From: Acrocarpospora macrocephala
GTDB lineage: Bacteria > Actinomycetota > Actinomycetes > Streptosporangiales > Streptosporangiaceae
Length of the DNA: 64,000 nucleotides
Direction of reading: 5' to 3'
NCBI RefSeq assembly: GCF_009687865.1
Contig: NZ_BLAE01000033.1
Coordinates: 124,001-188,000 of the forward strand
Below, one piece after another: positions 54,061 through 63,014 of this stretch. The position numbers were made by a program, and so were the translations under genes. Within the stretch, counting starts at the first letter, position 1; every line of letters starts with the position of its first letter. The notes under the pieces are model-generated. The model worked only from the letters and a program-made list of their open reading frames with translations, searched no databases and was not told the DNA's origin.

Positions 54061-54972
54061 TCACCCGGATTCGTGCTTGGCCAGGAAGTCGTTGACCGTT
54101 GTTTCGATGCGCTCGGGGAATTCGCCGTTGATGGCGTGGGAGGCCTCTGGCCAGAGTTCGACGGTGCCGTGGCGTAGGAGGCGGCGGGCGCGGGCCGCGG
54201 CTTTGCCGGGGTCGTGGATGATGCTGCGGCCGCCGATGATCACCAGGGTGGGGCGGTCGATTCCGGCGATCTGGTCGTCGGTTGGGTAGGCGGGCTGGGG
54301 AAGGCTGGTGGTGAAGTCGCGCATGCCGGACGCGATCAGGGCGGCGACAGGGTCGTCTTCGGAGGCGTCGGCGCCGCCGGAGATCCAGCTCATCAGGCGA
54401 CGCCGTACGGCCTTGGGCATGGGGAGCACCGAGCCCAGCGAGACGATGACGACCTTCCAGGTGATGCCGCCGAAGGTGGCGCCCGGTTCGAGCAGGATGA
54501 GGGAGCGGATTCCGGCCGGCTGGTGTACGGCGAGGTTGAGCGCGGACCAGCCGCCGATCGACAGGCCCAGCACGTCGAGAGACGGTTCGGGCAGGCCATC
54601 GAGCAGGGATGCGAGCCAGGCCGCCTGGTCTTCGGCGGAGGTCAGGCGGCGGGTCTGCACGGACAGGCCTGGCATTCCGATGAGGTCCACCGCGTACACC
54701 GGGCGGCTTTTCGCCAGGCCGGCCAGGTTGGCTTCCCACATGGGCGCGGCCGCTGTGTGACCGGGCAGCAGGAGCAGCGGCACTCCGTCGGCGGGTCCGA
54801 ATCGGTAGACGCGAACGCTGCCGAAGCCGGTCGGCACGTCCAGGGTCACGGTCGGCGCGGGCAGGGCTGCCATCGCGCGGTCGTAGGCCTTCCGATATCG
54901 GGCGTAGGCGGCCGCGTCACGGAAGTGGCCGAGCTTTCCCGCCCGGAATGCCGCCCCGACGTTCGGTTCCAT
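54061..54972 (-). CDS. Alpha/beta hydrolase under TetR control
   Basis: A 303-residue hydrolase. The nucleophile elbow is in VLGLSIGGWSAL (about 134-145), an oxyanion segment is PLLLLPGHTAAAPMWEAN (about 65-82), the acid lies in PTLVIIGGRS context, and the His is in LWPEASHAINGEFPER near the end. I chose the ATG at 54972 because GGGAGG lies 6 bases upstream. It is divergent from a TetR gene, and the 54-base gap between them holds a 24-bp palindrome, so the repressor probably controls this gene. It may detoxify the TetR ligand. Confidence 0.88.
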   Translation of the reverse strand: MEPNVGAAFRAGKLGHFRDAAAYARYRKAYDRAMAALPAPTVTLDVPTGFGSVRVYRFGPADGVPLLLLPGHTAAAPMWEANLAGLAKSRPVYAVDLIGMPGLSVQTRRLTSAEDQAAWLASLLDGLPEPSLDVLGLSIGGWSALNLAVHQPAGIRSLILLEPGATFGGITWKVVIVSLGSVLPMPKAVRRRLMSWISGGADASEDDPVAALIASGMRDFTTSLPQPAYPTDDQIAGIDRPTLVIIGGRSIIHDPGKAAARARRLLRHGTVELWPEASHAINGEFPERIETTVNDFLAKHESG

Positions 54973-54984
54973 GGCAACCTCCCA

Positions 54985-55008
54985 TTTACGATACGTTCGT
55001 ATTGTAAA
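54985..55008. promoter_or_regulatory. TetR-type palindromic operator
   Basis: TTTACGATACG (54985-54995) and CGTATTGTAAA (54998-55008) form an inverted repeat around a 2-base centre, with 10 of 11 pairs matching. It lies between the hydrolase and the TetR gene and is AT-rich, exactly where a TetR dimer would block both promoters. Confidence 0.85.
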
Positions 55009-55026
55009 GACTCTACGGGAGAGATG

Positions 55027-55590
55027 ATGCCGAAGCGTGTGGACCATGACGCCCGTCGTGGGGAGATCGCCAGGGCGGCGCTCCGGCTGTGCGTGCGCGA
55101 GGGCCTGGCGTCGGTGACCATCGGACGCGTCGCGGCGGAGGCCGCCATCTCAAAAGGCCTGGTCCAGCACTATTTCCCCACCAAGGAAGCGCTGCTCCAG
55201 CTAGCCGCGGCCCTGCAGCGGCGCGATATCGAGAACGCCGTCGCGGCAGCCGTACAAAGGGATGATCCGCCGCATACGGCGCTGCGTCAGGTCCTGCTGG
55301 CGCTGGTGAATCTCGGTGCCGAACAGATCCTGGCCGGCCACGCGTTTCTCGCTTCCGCCGCCGCGAATCCCCAGCTTCACCGGCTCTACCGGGAGGGATC
55401 GTCCGCCGCGACCGCCGCCATGGCGCGGCTTGTTACCGAGGCCTGCGGTCCGGCTTCCGCCGAGGCGGAGGCGCGCATCCTGCTGGGCGTGGCAGGGTCA
55501 CTCGCCGACGCGCGCATGCTGGGCGAGATCAGCCACGACGCGGCAATCGCGGTCCTCGATCTGCAGCTGAACCGTCTCCTCGAGGGTTGA
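55027..55590 (+). CDS. TetR-family transcriptional repressor
   Basis: A 187-residue TetR-type regulator. The N-terminal helix-turn-helix is clear: ARAALRLCVREGLASVTIGR, then AEAAISKGLVQHYFPTKEAL (about 13-55). The ligand domain is helical and resembles the BetI-like C-terminal group. ATG at 55027 after GGGAGAG; an ATG one codon earlier is equally possible. Divergent from the hydrolase gene across a palindrome, so autoregulation and control of the hydrolase are likely. Confidence 0.93.
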   Translation: MPKRVDHDARRGEIARAALRLCVREGLASVTIGRVAAEAAISKGLVQHYFPTKEALLQLAAALQRRDIENAVAAAVQRDDPPHTALRQVLLALVNLGAEQILAGHAFLASAAANPQLHRLYREGSSAATAAMARLVTEACGPASAEAEARILLGVAGSLADARMLGEISHDAAIAVLDLQLNRLLEG

Positions 55591-55593
55591 GCT

Positions 55594-56991
55594 TCAGGAA
55601 TCTTTCTGGTCGGGGCGCAGGGCGCCGACCACGGTGGCGATCTCGGCCAGGAGGCCGGACACGGTGGTCCGGTCAGTGCCGTTGATCGACACCGTGCGCA
55701 CTTCCGTGGGCTTGGGCAGCTTCGCCATGATCTCGGGCAGCGAGCCGATCAGCAACGCCTGCAGGCTGGCCGGGGTCTGCTGGTTGTCGATGTCGGCCCG
55801 CAGCCGCGCGCGCTCCACGTCGAGCAGGGCCCGCTCGTGTTCGGACTGCGCCTGGGAGCGGGCCAGCTCCAGCTCGCCGTCGAGCTCCAGGCGCTTGAGC
55901 TCCTGCTCCCGCCGAATCCTGAGCCTGCCGGTCTCGGCTTCCTCGGCGTGCCGTTCGCGCTCCATCCGCAGCGCGTGCAGGGTGGTCTCGGTCTCCAGCT
56001 CGGACACCGCCCTGGCGTCGTCGTGCTCCCGCTGGGTGCGCCGCAGCCGCTCGGCCGCCTGGGTGTCGAACAGCCGGGCCTCGTTGCGGGCGCGCAGTTC
56101 GGCGAGCTCCCGCTCGTACTCCAGGCGCTGGGTCTCCTTGAGCCGCTCGGTCGCCATCTCCCGCTGGGCGATGGCCTCCTCGGCCTGCAGCTCGGCCAGC
56201 CGGGCGATCTGCCCCTGCTCGGACCGGTACGGCTTCTGGAGGTTCTCCCAGAGCCGCGACGAGCTGACGACGGCCTCCTTGATCTGCACGGTGACGATGC
56301 GCAGGCCGAGCCCCTGGTCGCTGTTGTCCTCGCCCTCGGCCACGGCGCGCAGCCGGGCGGTCAGCTCCTCGATGATGGGCTGCTTGTCGCTGAGCACGTC
56401 GCGGACGCCCATGGTCGCGACCTTGTCCTTGATCGCCGCCTCCGCCTGCTCCCGCAGCTGGAGGTTGACCAGCCGCATCGGGTCGTCCAGGTCGCTGAAG
56501 TCCAGCTTGCGGTAGGCGGTGCCGAAGTCCTGGATGATCCACTGCACGTAGCCCTGCACCAGCACGCCCTGCAATTCCCGGCAGACGCAGTACGCGTTGA
56601 TCAGGATGGTCTGGGTGGCCCCCGGCACCACCAGGAAGGAGTCGATGGCGGGATTGAAGCGGAACGACACCCCGAGCCCGATGTGCAGCGGCGTCGCCCT
56701 GCCCCGCCGGGTGTGCACCACGAACGCGTTGGGCGGCACGAGCACGTTCTTCCAGCGCCAGAAGCCGGTGATCCGCACGTCCACCGGCCCTGGTGTCAGC
56801 TTCTCGCCCACGCCCCCGGCGAGTGCCCCCTCGCGTTTGGCCAGCGGGCTCGCCCGCCTGGCCGCCGGAGCCGCGGGCGCCGCTCCGGCCGCAGGGGCGC
56901 CGCGGCGGGCCCTGAGATCATCCTCAAGCACCGCCTGCTGCGCGACGACCTGTTGTAAATAGGCATTGCTGCCTTTGTCGGCGGCGCTCAT
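55594..56991 (-). CDS. SPFH/Band 7 domain protein
   Basis: A 465-residue SPFH-family (stomatin/flotillin-like) protein. The SPFH part lies at about 60-260 (VDVRITGFWRWKNVLVPPNA, LNLQLREQAEAAIKDKVATM context) and a long charged coiled coil follows (about 260-400, with many EAIAQREMATERLKETQ-type segments), then an alanine-rich end. No N-terminal membrane hairpin is seen, so it may be cytosolic or membrane-associated through partners. RBS GAGGAGGGG precedes the ATG. It lies 72 bases downstream of the GH5 gene and is probably a separate unit. SPFH proteins scaffold membrane microdomains; the role here is unknown. Confidence 0.88.
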   Translation of the reverse strand: MSAADKGSNAYLQQVVAQQAVLEDDLRARRGAPAAGAAPAAPAARRASPLAKREGALAGGVGEKLTPGPVDVRITGFWRWKNVLVPPNAFVVHTRRGRATPLHIGLGVSFRFNPAIDSFLVVPGATQTILINAYCVCRELQGVLVQGYVQWIIQDFGTAYRKLDFSDLDDPMRLVNLQLREQAEAAIKDKVATMGVRDVLSDKQPIIEELTARLRAVAEGEDNSDQGLGLRIVTVQIKEAVVSSSRLWENLQKPYRSEQGQIARLAELQAEEAIAQREMATERLKETQRLEYERELAELRARNEARLFDTQAAERLRRTQREHDDARAVSELETETTLHALRMERERHAEEAETGRLRIRREQELKRLELDGELELARSQAQSEHERALLDVERARLRADIDNQQTPASLQALLIGSLPEIMAKLPKPTEVRTVSINGTDRTTVSGLLAEIATVVGALRPDQKDS

Positions 56992-57063
56992 CGTCCCCTC
57001 CTCGCGATCGCCGACGAGTCTCGCCTAAGCCGCAAGTCACCGCAACCGGAAAACCCGGACTGG

Positions 57064-58434
57064 TCAGCCGGCGGTCAGCTGATCCCGGAGGGTCGTGCGG
57101 ACGTCGCAGTTGGCGAGGGCGAAGGAGTCGGCCAGAGCGATGAGGTCGTCGTCGGTGAGGCCGCGGAAGAGTTCGGCGTACTCGTAGGCCAGGGGCTGGG
57201 CCACGGTGAGGTTGAGGATCAAAGTGCGGACCCAGTCGAAGCGGCCCCAGGGGTACGCGTCGAAGTCGGGGAACTCTTCGGCCATCATCTCGTAGAAGGG
57301 CTTGGTGACCTCGCGGATGCCGTAGCCGTCGCTCCCCCACTGGTCGGCGCCGAGGCGGTTCTTCTTGGCGACGAAATCGCCGAAGCGCTTCAGGTAGGGG
57401 GAGTCGGGGCGGACCATGACCAGGCCCTGGCGGCCCAGGTCCTTGTACATCCAGATGGACCAGCCGGCGTCGTCGCGGCGGTAGATGTCGAGCTGGTCGG
57501 TCAGCAGCCGGCGGCGCATGGCGTCGGTGCGCTCGTCGCCGGTGTAGATGGGGCCGAACTCGCCGACCCAGACGGGGGTGCCGGTGCGGCGGCAGTATTC
57601 GGTGCGCTCGGCGTACTTGGCTTCCAGGGCCGCCTTGTCGAAGTACCTGCCGTCGGTCGTGCCGGGGTAGTCGCCCCCGCCGCCGAGGCCGGGGGCGGCG
57701 TAGTCGTGGCAGACGTAGACGGTGTTCTCCCACGGCTCGTCGAAGACGTCGAACTCGGTGGAGTAGGTGTTGCCGTCCAGGAACAGGATGTGCCGGTCGT
57801 CGATCGCGCGGATGGCCTCGACCAGGCGGGTGTAGAACGGGCCGACCACCAGGCGCGACTCGTCGGCGGGCTCGTTGATCGGGTTGTATCCGGCCACCCA
57901 GGGGTTGTCCTTGTAGTGCTCGGCGATGTGCTCCCACATCGCCACCACGCGGTCCTGGAAGTGCGGGTGGTCCCAGAACGCGGGGCGGTGCGTGGGGTTG
58001 TCGGAGTGCCAGTGGTGGTTCTGCGAGCCGGGCAGCGCGTGCAGGTCGATGACCGAGTAGATGCCGTGCCGCGCGCACGCCTCGATGGCCCGGTCCAGGT
58101 GCCGGAATCCGTCCTTCTTGAACTCGAACGGCTTGCTGTCGTCCTCGAAGTGGCGGTAGTTGACCGGGAAGCGTACGCAGTTCATGCCCGCGTCGGCCAG
58201 CAGCTTCGCGTCGTCCTCGCCGAAGAACGCGGTCAGCAGGCGCTCGAAGAAGAGCTCGTAGCGGTCCTCGCCCAGGACCGCACGGACCGTGCCGCGCATG
58301 AGGGACTCATTGCCGGAGTAGCCGGTGATGAAGTTCTCCATGTTCAGCCAGCCGCCCACCGCGACGCCGCGCAGACGGACGGGGGTGTCCGTCTCGTCCA
58401 TGAACTGGCGTCCCACGGTACGAAGAAACGTCAT
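57064..58434 (-). CDS. Glycoside hydrolase family 5-like enzyme, intracellular
   Basis: A 456-residue TIM-barrel glycosidase. The acid/base glutamate is in WVAGYNPINEPADE (about 152-165) and the nucleophile glutamate in TPVWVGEFGPIYTG (about 268-281). NCVRFPVNYRHFED near 82 and YSVIDLHALPGSQNHHWHSD near 125 fit GH5. There is no signal peptide, so it acts on imported oligosaccharides, which agrees with the ABC importer directly upstream (23-base gap). The exact linkage is unknown; cellobiose/beta-glucan-type, mannan or beta-glycoside substrates are possible. Confidence 0.9.
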   Translation of the reverse strand: MTFLRTVGRQFMDETDTPVRLRGVAVGGWLNMENFITGYSGNESLMRGTVRAVLGEDRYELFFERLLTAFFGEDDAKLLADAGMNCVRFPVNYRHFEDDSKPFEFKKDGFRHLDRAIEACARHGIYSVIDLHALPGSQNHHWHSDNPTHRPAFWDHPHFQDRVVAMWEHIAEHYKDNPWVAGYNPINEPADESRLVVGPFYTRLVEAIRAIDDRHILFLDGNTYSTEFDVFDEPWENTVYVCHDYAAPGLGGGGDYPGTTDGRYFDKAALEAKYAERTEYCRRTGTPVWVGEFGPIYTGDERTDAMRRRLLTDQLDIYRRDDAGWSIWMYKDLGRQGLVMVRPDSPYLKRFGDFVAKKNRLGADQWGSDGYGIREVTKPFYEMMAEEFPDFDAYPWGRFDWVRTLILNLTVAQPLAYEYAELFRGLTDDDLIALADSFALANCDVRTTLRDQLTAG

Positions 58435-58457
58435 GGGGTCTGTTCCTCATTCTGTAG

Positions 58458-59255
58458 TTACTTGATCGCGCCGGCCGACAGGCCGCGCTCGAAGAGGCCC
58501 TGCAGGCACAGGTAGGCCACGATCTCGGGGATCGCGGTGATGACCGCGCTGGCCAGCACCTTGGTCTGGTCGTTGCTGAACTGGCTGACGAAGAACTGCG
58601 GCAGCAGCGTGACGGTCTGCTGGGCCGGGTCCTGGATGAGCACCAGCGGCAGCAGGTAGGCGTTCCACGAGCCGATCAGCGTCAGCACGACGATCGCCGC
58701 GGCGATCGGCCGCGTCATCGGCACGACGATGTAGCGGAAGGCCGTGAACGTGCCGGCGCCGTCGATCCTGGCCGCGTCGAACAGCGCGTCCGGCACGCCG
58801 TCGATGAACCTGCGCGCGATCAGGATGGTGAACGGGATCTGCAGGGCGGCCAGCGGCAGCACCACCGCCCAGTACGTGTCGTACACGCCGAGCGCGAGGG
58901 TCGTCGCGAACAGCGGGGTGAGCAGCACGACCTCGGGTAGGGTGAGCGCGGCCAGGATCATCCAGAAGTAGACCTCCTTGCGGCGGATGTGCAGCTTGGA
59001 GAATCCGAAGGCGGCGAGCATCGTCAGGACGTACACGATCAGGATCGTCGAGACGGAGATGATGACGCTGCTCTTGAAGAACGTCCCGATGGCGCCGACC
59101 TCGAACACCGCGCGGTAGTTCCCGGCGCCCTCCCCCGCCAGCGAGCCCTGCACCATGACGACCAGGGGGAACAGGTACGGGATGATCATCAGGGTGACCA
59201 GGACCTGCAGCACGAGCTTGGCCGGCAGGCGGCGTGCCTCAAACACCGGTCTCAC
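58458..59255 (-). CDS. Sugar ABC transporter permease (MalG-type)
   Basis: A 265-residue permease with six membrane segments. The EAA loop, FDAARIDGAGTFTAFRYIVV (about 172-191), contacts the ATPase. GTG start with AAAGGA upstream, overlapping the end of the first permease gene by 17 bases. No ATPase gene is in the operon; actinomycetes often share a single MsiK-type ATPase. Confidence 0.94.
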   Translation of the reverse strand: MRPVFEARRLPAKLVLQVLVTLMIIPYLFPLVVMVQGSLAGEGAGNYRAVFEVGAIGTFFKSSVIISVSTILIVYVLTMLAAFGFSKLHIRRKEVYFWMILAALTLPEVVLLTPLFATTLALGVYDTYWAVVLPLAALQIPFTILIARRFIDGVPDALFDAARIDGAGTFTAFRYIVVPMTRPIAAAIVVLTLIGSWNAYLLPLVLIQDPAQQTVTLLPQFFVSQFSNDQTKVLASAVITAIPEIVAYLCLQGLFERGLSAGAIK

Positions 59256-60195
59256 TGTCCTTTCGGTTGGCCCGGACGGCGATGGCGATGGCGCCGGCCA
59301 GGGCCAGGATGAGCAGCATGATCGACAGGGCCGCGCCGTACCCGACGTGGGCGCTGGGGATGCTGATCCGGTAGATGTAGGTGCCGAGGAACTCGGTGGC
59401 GTAGTTGGGGCCGCCGATGGTCACCAGGTAGGGGACGTCGAAGGTCTTCAGCGCCCCGATCACGCTGAGCATGCCGAGCGCCACGGTGGTGCCGCGCACC
59501 CCGGGCCACACGATGCTGACCAGCGTGCGGATGTTGCTGGCCCCGTCGGTACGGGCGGCCTCCAGCGTCTCGGGGTCGATCTGCCCCATCGCCGCGTAGT
59601 AGAGCACGAACGTCAGGCCGGTGAAATTCCAGACGGTGATGAACATGATGACCGGCATCGCCGTGCCCGACTGGGCCAGCCACGGCTGGGACAGGAACCC
59701 CAGGCCGATGTGGTCCAGGGCCCAGTTGAGCTGGCCGTCGGCGGCGAACATCTGCCGGAACACCGGCGCCATCGTCGCCGGCGCGATGACCACCGGGGTG
59801 AAGACGATCACCTTGTAGACGGCGCCGAGCTTGACCTTCGAGTGCAGCAGCGCCGCGAACACGAACCCGATGGCGGTCTGCGCGGTGAAGGTCACGATGA
59901 AGAAGATCACGGTGTGCCAGATGGCCTGCCAGAAGATCGGGTCCTGCAGGATCCGCTGGTAGTTCTCCAGGCCCACCGGGGTCGGCGTCGGGCTGGTGCC
60001 GTCCCAGTCCAGGGTCGACAGGTAGCCGGTCTCGCCGATGCAGAAGTAGAGGAGGCCGACGACGAAGACGAACGCCGGCATGATCCACGGAATGCCGGAG
60101 GGTCGCAGCGCCCCTTTCCGGGAGCGTCCCGGAGAGGGGGGCGCGGTGGACGACGGACGGCGCGCCCCGGTCTTCCGCGAGGTCGTGGAGGTCAT
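59239..60195 (-). CDS. Sugar ABC transporter permease (MalF-type)
   Basis: A 318-residue permease with about six membrane segments after a basic N-terminal tail. The EAA loop is LEAARTDGASNIRTLVSIVW (about 214-233). Starts with ATG 46 bases after the binding-protein stop. Partner of the next permease. Confidence 0.94.
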   Translation of the reverse strand: MTSTTSRKTGARRPSSTAPPSPGRSRKGALRPSGIPWIMPAFVFVVGLLYFCIGETGYLSTLDWDGTSPTPTPVGLENYQRILQDPIFWQAIWHTVIFFIVTFTAQTAIGFVFAALLHSKVKLGAVYKVIVFTPVVIAPATMAPVFRQMFAADGQLNWALDHIGLGFLSQPWLAQSGTAMPVIMFITVWNFTGLTFVLYYAAMGQIDPETLEAARTDGASNIRTLVSIVWPGVRGTTVALGMLSVIGALKTFDVPYLVTIGGPNYATEFLGTYIYRISIPSAHVGYGAALSIMLLILALAGAIAIAVRANRKDSETGV

Positions 60196-60241
60196 GGTTC
60201 TCCCTGCACGTACGTAGTGAATGGGACGGCCGTCCGCTGGG

Positions 60242-61618
60242 TTACTTGATCTTCGAGGCGGTGGCCTGCAGCGTGGCGGCGGCCTGCTCGGGGGTGGCCT
60301 GGCCCGCCGCCACCGTGGTGGACGCGACGCCGATCGCGGTCTGCAGGTCGGCGACCACGGTCGCCAGGCGCGGCTCGGTGGACTTGCCGGCGTCGGTGAT
60401 CAGCTTCTCCAGCGCCGGCCGCTGCACCTCGGGGTTGACCAGCTTGACGGTGTCCCAGTTGGGCTGCGCGCTGGTCAGGGCGGGGATGTCGTTGAGGATA
60501 TCGGCCACCACCTGCTGGCCCGCGGCCGAGGTGCCGAGCCAGGTCGCGAAGGTCGTGGCGGCGGCGATGGACTTGGACCTCTTGTTCACGGCAAGACCGA
60601 AGTCCGCGTCACCGTAGAGCGCGCCGACGTTGCCGGTGCCCGCCACGTCCGGGAAGGGGATGGGGAGCTGGGTGAACGGCTTGGGGTCGGCGACGCCGGC
60701 GCCGGAGATGGCCGCCGTGCTGCCTTCGACGGTGGAGTACTGCATGTACCAGGTGCCCATCATCACCATGGCGTACTTGCCGGACATGAAGCCGTTGTTG
60801 GCGTCGGGGTACTGCTGCATGCCGAGGGCGCCCTCCTGCATGATCCCGTCGTCGAACAGCTTCTTCCACAGGCCCAGCGCCTTGACGATCGCCGGGTCGG
60901 TCCACGGGACCTCGCCCTTGAGCGCCTTCTCCCACACGCCCGGCGCGACGTTGTCGGTGATGGCCTGGAGGGTGTCCTCGTTGAACGCGGTCTGCGCGGC
61001 GCCCTGCACGAAACAGCCGACGTTGTTGGACTTGAAGGTCTCGCAGACCTTCTTCCACTCGTCGTACGTCTTCGGCGGGGTCAGCTGGTATTTGTCGAAC
61101 AGGTCCTTGTTCACCCAGACCGTCCCGGAGAACACCGAACCGACCGACAGGGCGGCGAGCTTGCCGCCGTTCGTCAGGCTGGACACCCCGATCGGGGCCA
61201 GTTTCGACTTCCAGTCCGCGCCCAGCGCCTTCTCGACGGCGGGCGTGAGGTCCACGGCGTTGACACCGTAGATGTCGACCGAACCGTTCGCGGCGCCCGG
61301 CGCGACGTCGAAGACGTCCGGGCCTACCGAGGAGGCCAGCGCGGGACGGATGGCCGCGTCGTAGCCGTCGATGGTGAGTTTCTTGAAGGTGACCTTGATG
61401 TTCGGGTAGACCTTGTTGAAGGCCTTGATGTAGGCCTCGGCGGGCGTCGCGTCGGGCGTCCACCCCCACCAGGTGATGTTCCCCGAGTCGACGGATCCCT
61501 TGTCCGCGGTCTCGGCCGGTGCGCCGCCGGCGCATCCGGCCAGCGTCAGCCCTACGGCCATGAGCGCGGCGACGGTTCCAAAGGGACTACGGTTCCTGGT
61601 TCGCGAGGATCCCAGCAT
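60242..61618 (-). CDS. Sugar-binding lipoprotein of an ABC importer
   Basis: A 458-residue extracellular solute-binding protein (family 1 type). Lipobox LAGC (Cys29) after a hydrophobic signal. NITWWGWTPDATPAEAYIKA near 50 and KYAMVMMGTWYMQYS near 280 are typical of carbohydrate-binding members. AAGGAGAG precedes the ATG. First gene of the importer-GH5 operon; palindromes in its promoter suggest LacI repression. The substrate is probably a beta-linked oligosaccharide, judged from the GH5 neighbour. Confidence 0.95.
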   Translation of the reverse strand: MLGSSRTRNRSPFGTVAALMAVGLTLAGCAGGAPAETADKGSVDSGNITWWGWTPDATPAEAYIKAFNKVYPNIKVTFKKLTIDGYDAAIRPALASSVGPDVFDVAPGAANGSVDIYGVNAVDLTPAVEKALGADWKSKLAPIGVSSLTNGGKLAALSVGSVFSGTVWVNKDLFDKYQLTPPKTYDEWKKVCETFKSNNVGCFVQGAAQTAFNEDTLQAITDNVAPGVWEKALKGEVPWTDPAIVKALGLWKKLFDDGIMQEGALGMQQYPDANNGFMSGKYAMVMMGTWYMQYSTVEGSTAAISGAGVADPKPFTQLPIPFPDVAGTGNVGALYGDADFGLAVNKRSKSIAAATTFATWLGTSAAGQQVVADILNDIPALTSAQPNWDTVKLVNPEVQRPALEKLITDAGKSTEPRLATVVADLQTAIGVASTTVAAGQATPEQAAATLQATASKIK

Positions 61619-61698
61619 GTGATCTCTCCTTGCACGTGATAGGCACGCACCGTGGTATGACGCCGCCCTGCGAGCTGCCGACGGTTCGGCCGAACAGC

Positions 61699-61718
61699 CG
61701 AAACTTCCGAAAGTTTCG
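61699..61718. promoter_or_regulatory. LacI-type operator in front of the importer operon
   Basis: CGAAACTT (61699-61706) and AAGTTTCG (61711-61718) form a perfect inverted repeat around CCGA. It lies about 80 bases upstream of the binding-protein gene, where a LacI dimer would block transcription. Confidence 0.8.
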
Positions 61719-61790
61719 AGAAGTGGTCTCGGGAGAGCGAAACATCGGCCACCTCACAGTGTCAAGAATTTGAGCTGAATTGTTTCCGTT

Positions 61791-61804
61791 GAGTTTCGAA
61801 ACTC
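61791..61804. promoter_or_regulatory. Second LacI-type palindrome in the same intergenic region
   Basis: GAGTTTCGAAACTC is a perfect 14-bp palindrome sharing the TTTCGAAA core with the other site. It lies between the two diverging genes. A shorter related site, GAAAGTTTC, is at 61924-61932, 31 bases before the LacI start, and suggests autoregulation. Confidence 0.75.
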
Positions 61805-61963
61805 CTGATCTTCACAGCCGCGTCATCGCGGCTTGACCTGGGCGTCACGCCAGGCCCTGGCAGCGAGTTTCCGCTGTTCCAGGTGGCCTGGACCACACCA
61901 GCCGCGCCGATGCTACGGTTATAGAAAGTTTCGACAGACCGAACCGAAGCATGAAGAGGTGTC

Positions 61964-63007
61964 GTGGCGATCGAACCGAGCACACGGAAGCGGGCCACCA
62001 GCAAGCGGGCCAACCGGGTGACCATCGCGATGGTCGCCCGGGAGGCGGGCGTGTCCGTGCCGACCGTGAGCAAGGTGCTCAACGGCCGTGACGCCGTCGG
62101 CCCGGAGACCCGCCGGCGCGTGCAGGACGCGCTGAGCTCGACAGGTTACCAGCGTAGGGCCAGGTCAGAGCCACGCAAGGTGGGATTGGTGGACTTCGTG
62201 ATCACCGAGCTGGACACCGCCTGGGCCTGCGAGCTGCTGCGCGGCGCCGAGCAGGAGGCGTACCGGCTGGGCACCCGGCTGGTGCTGACCGTCACGCACG
62301 ACCGGCAGGCCAACCCGCGCGAGTGGCTGAGCGCCCTCGCCTCCCGGCCGACCGACGGCGTGGTCCTGGTGGCGTCGAGCACCCGGCACGTGGCCGCGAC
62401 GCGGCTCCGCACGATCGAGGCGCCGTTCGTGGTCATCGACCAGTTCGGCGGGTACGACCACGACATCCCCACCATCGGCGCCACCAACTGGGCCGGCGGT
62501 TTCGCGGCCACCGAGCACCTGATCGGCCTCGGCCACCGCCGCATCGGCGTGATCACCGGGCCCGATGACGTGCGGTGCAGCCTGGAGCGCCTCGACGGCT
62601 ACCGGGCCGCGCTGCGCCGCGCGGGCCTGCCGGTCGACGAGCGCCTGGTGCGGCAGGGCGACTTCTACGCCGAGGGCGGCCGGCGCGGCGCGGCCGCGCT
62701 GCTCGACCTGCCGGATCCGCCCACCGCCGTGTTCGCCGGCTCCGACCAGCAGGCGGCGGGGGTGTACGAGGAGATGCGCGGGCGGGGCCTGCGGGTGCCC
62801 GACGACCTCAGCGTGGTCGGCTTCGACGACACCGAGGTCTGCGAGTGGATGTTCCCCCGGCTGACCACCATCCGCCAGCCCCTCGCCCAGATGGCCGTGC
62901 TGGCCGTACGCAACGTGCTGGAGCCCGCGCATCCGGCCCTGCGCCTGGAGCTGTCCACCAGCCTGGTCGTCAGGGATAGCACGAGCCCGCCGCGTCGCCG
63001 CAGGTGA
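61964..63007 (+). CDS. LacI-family transcriptional regulator
   Basis: A 347-residue LacI/GalR-type repressor. The helix-turn-helix is MVAREAGVSVPTVSKVLNGR (about 23-42), followed by a periplasmic-binding-protein-like ligand domain (GVVLVASSTRHVAATRL; VVGFDDTEVCEWMFPRLTTI; IRQPLAQMAV). GTG start at 61964 with AAGAGG upstream. Divergent from the importer operon, sharing a 345-base region with several CGAAA/TTTCG palindromes. It probably represses the importer, GH5 and perhaps the epimerase gene. Confidence 0.95.
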   Translation: MAIEPSTRKRATSKRANRVTIAMVAREAGVSVPTVSKVLNGRDAVGPETRRRVQDALSSTGYQRRARSEPRKVGLVDFVITELDTAWACELLRGAEQEAYRLGTRLVLTVTHDRQANPREWLSALASRPTDGVVLVASSTRHVAATRLRTIEAPFVVIDQFGGYDHDIPTIGATNWAGGFAATEHLIGLGHRRIGVITGPDDVRCSLERLDGYRAALRRAGLPVDERLVRQGDFYAEGGRRGAAALLDLPDPPTAVFAGSDQQAAGVYEEMRGRGLRVPDDLSVVGFDDTEVCEWMFPRLTTIRQPLAQMAVLAVRNVLEPAHPALRLELSTSLVVRDSTSPPRRRR

Positions 63008-63014
63008 AAGGCCC

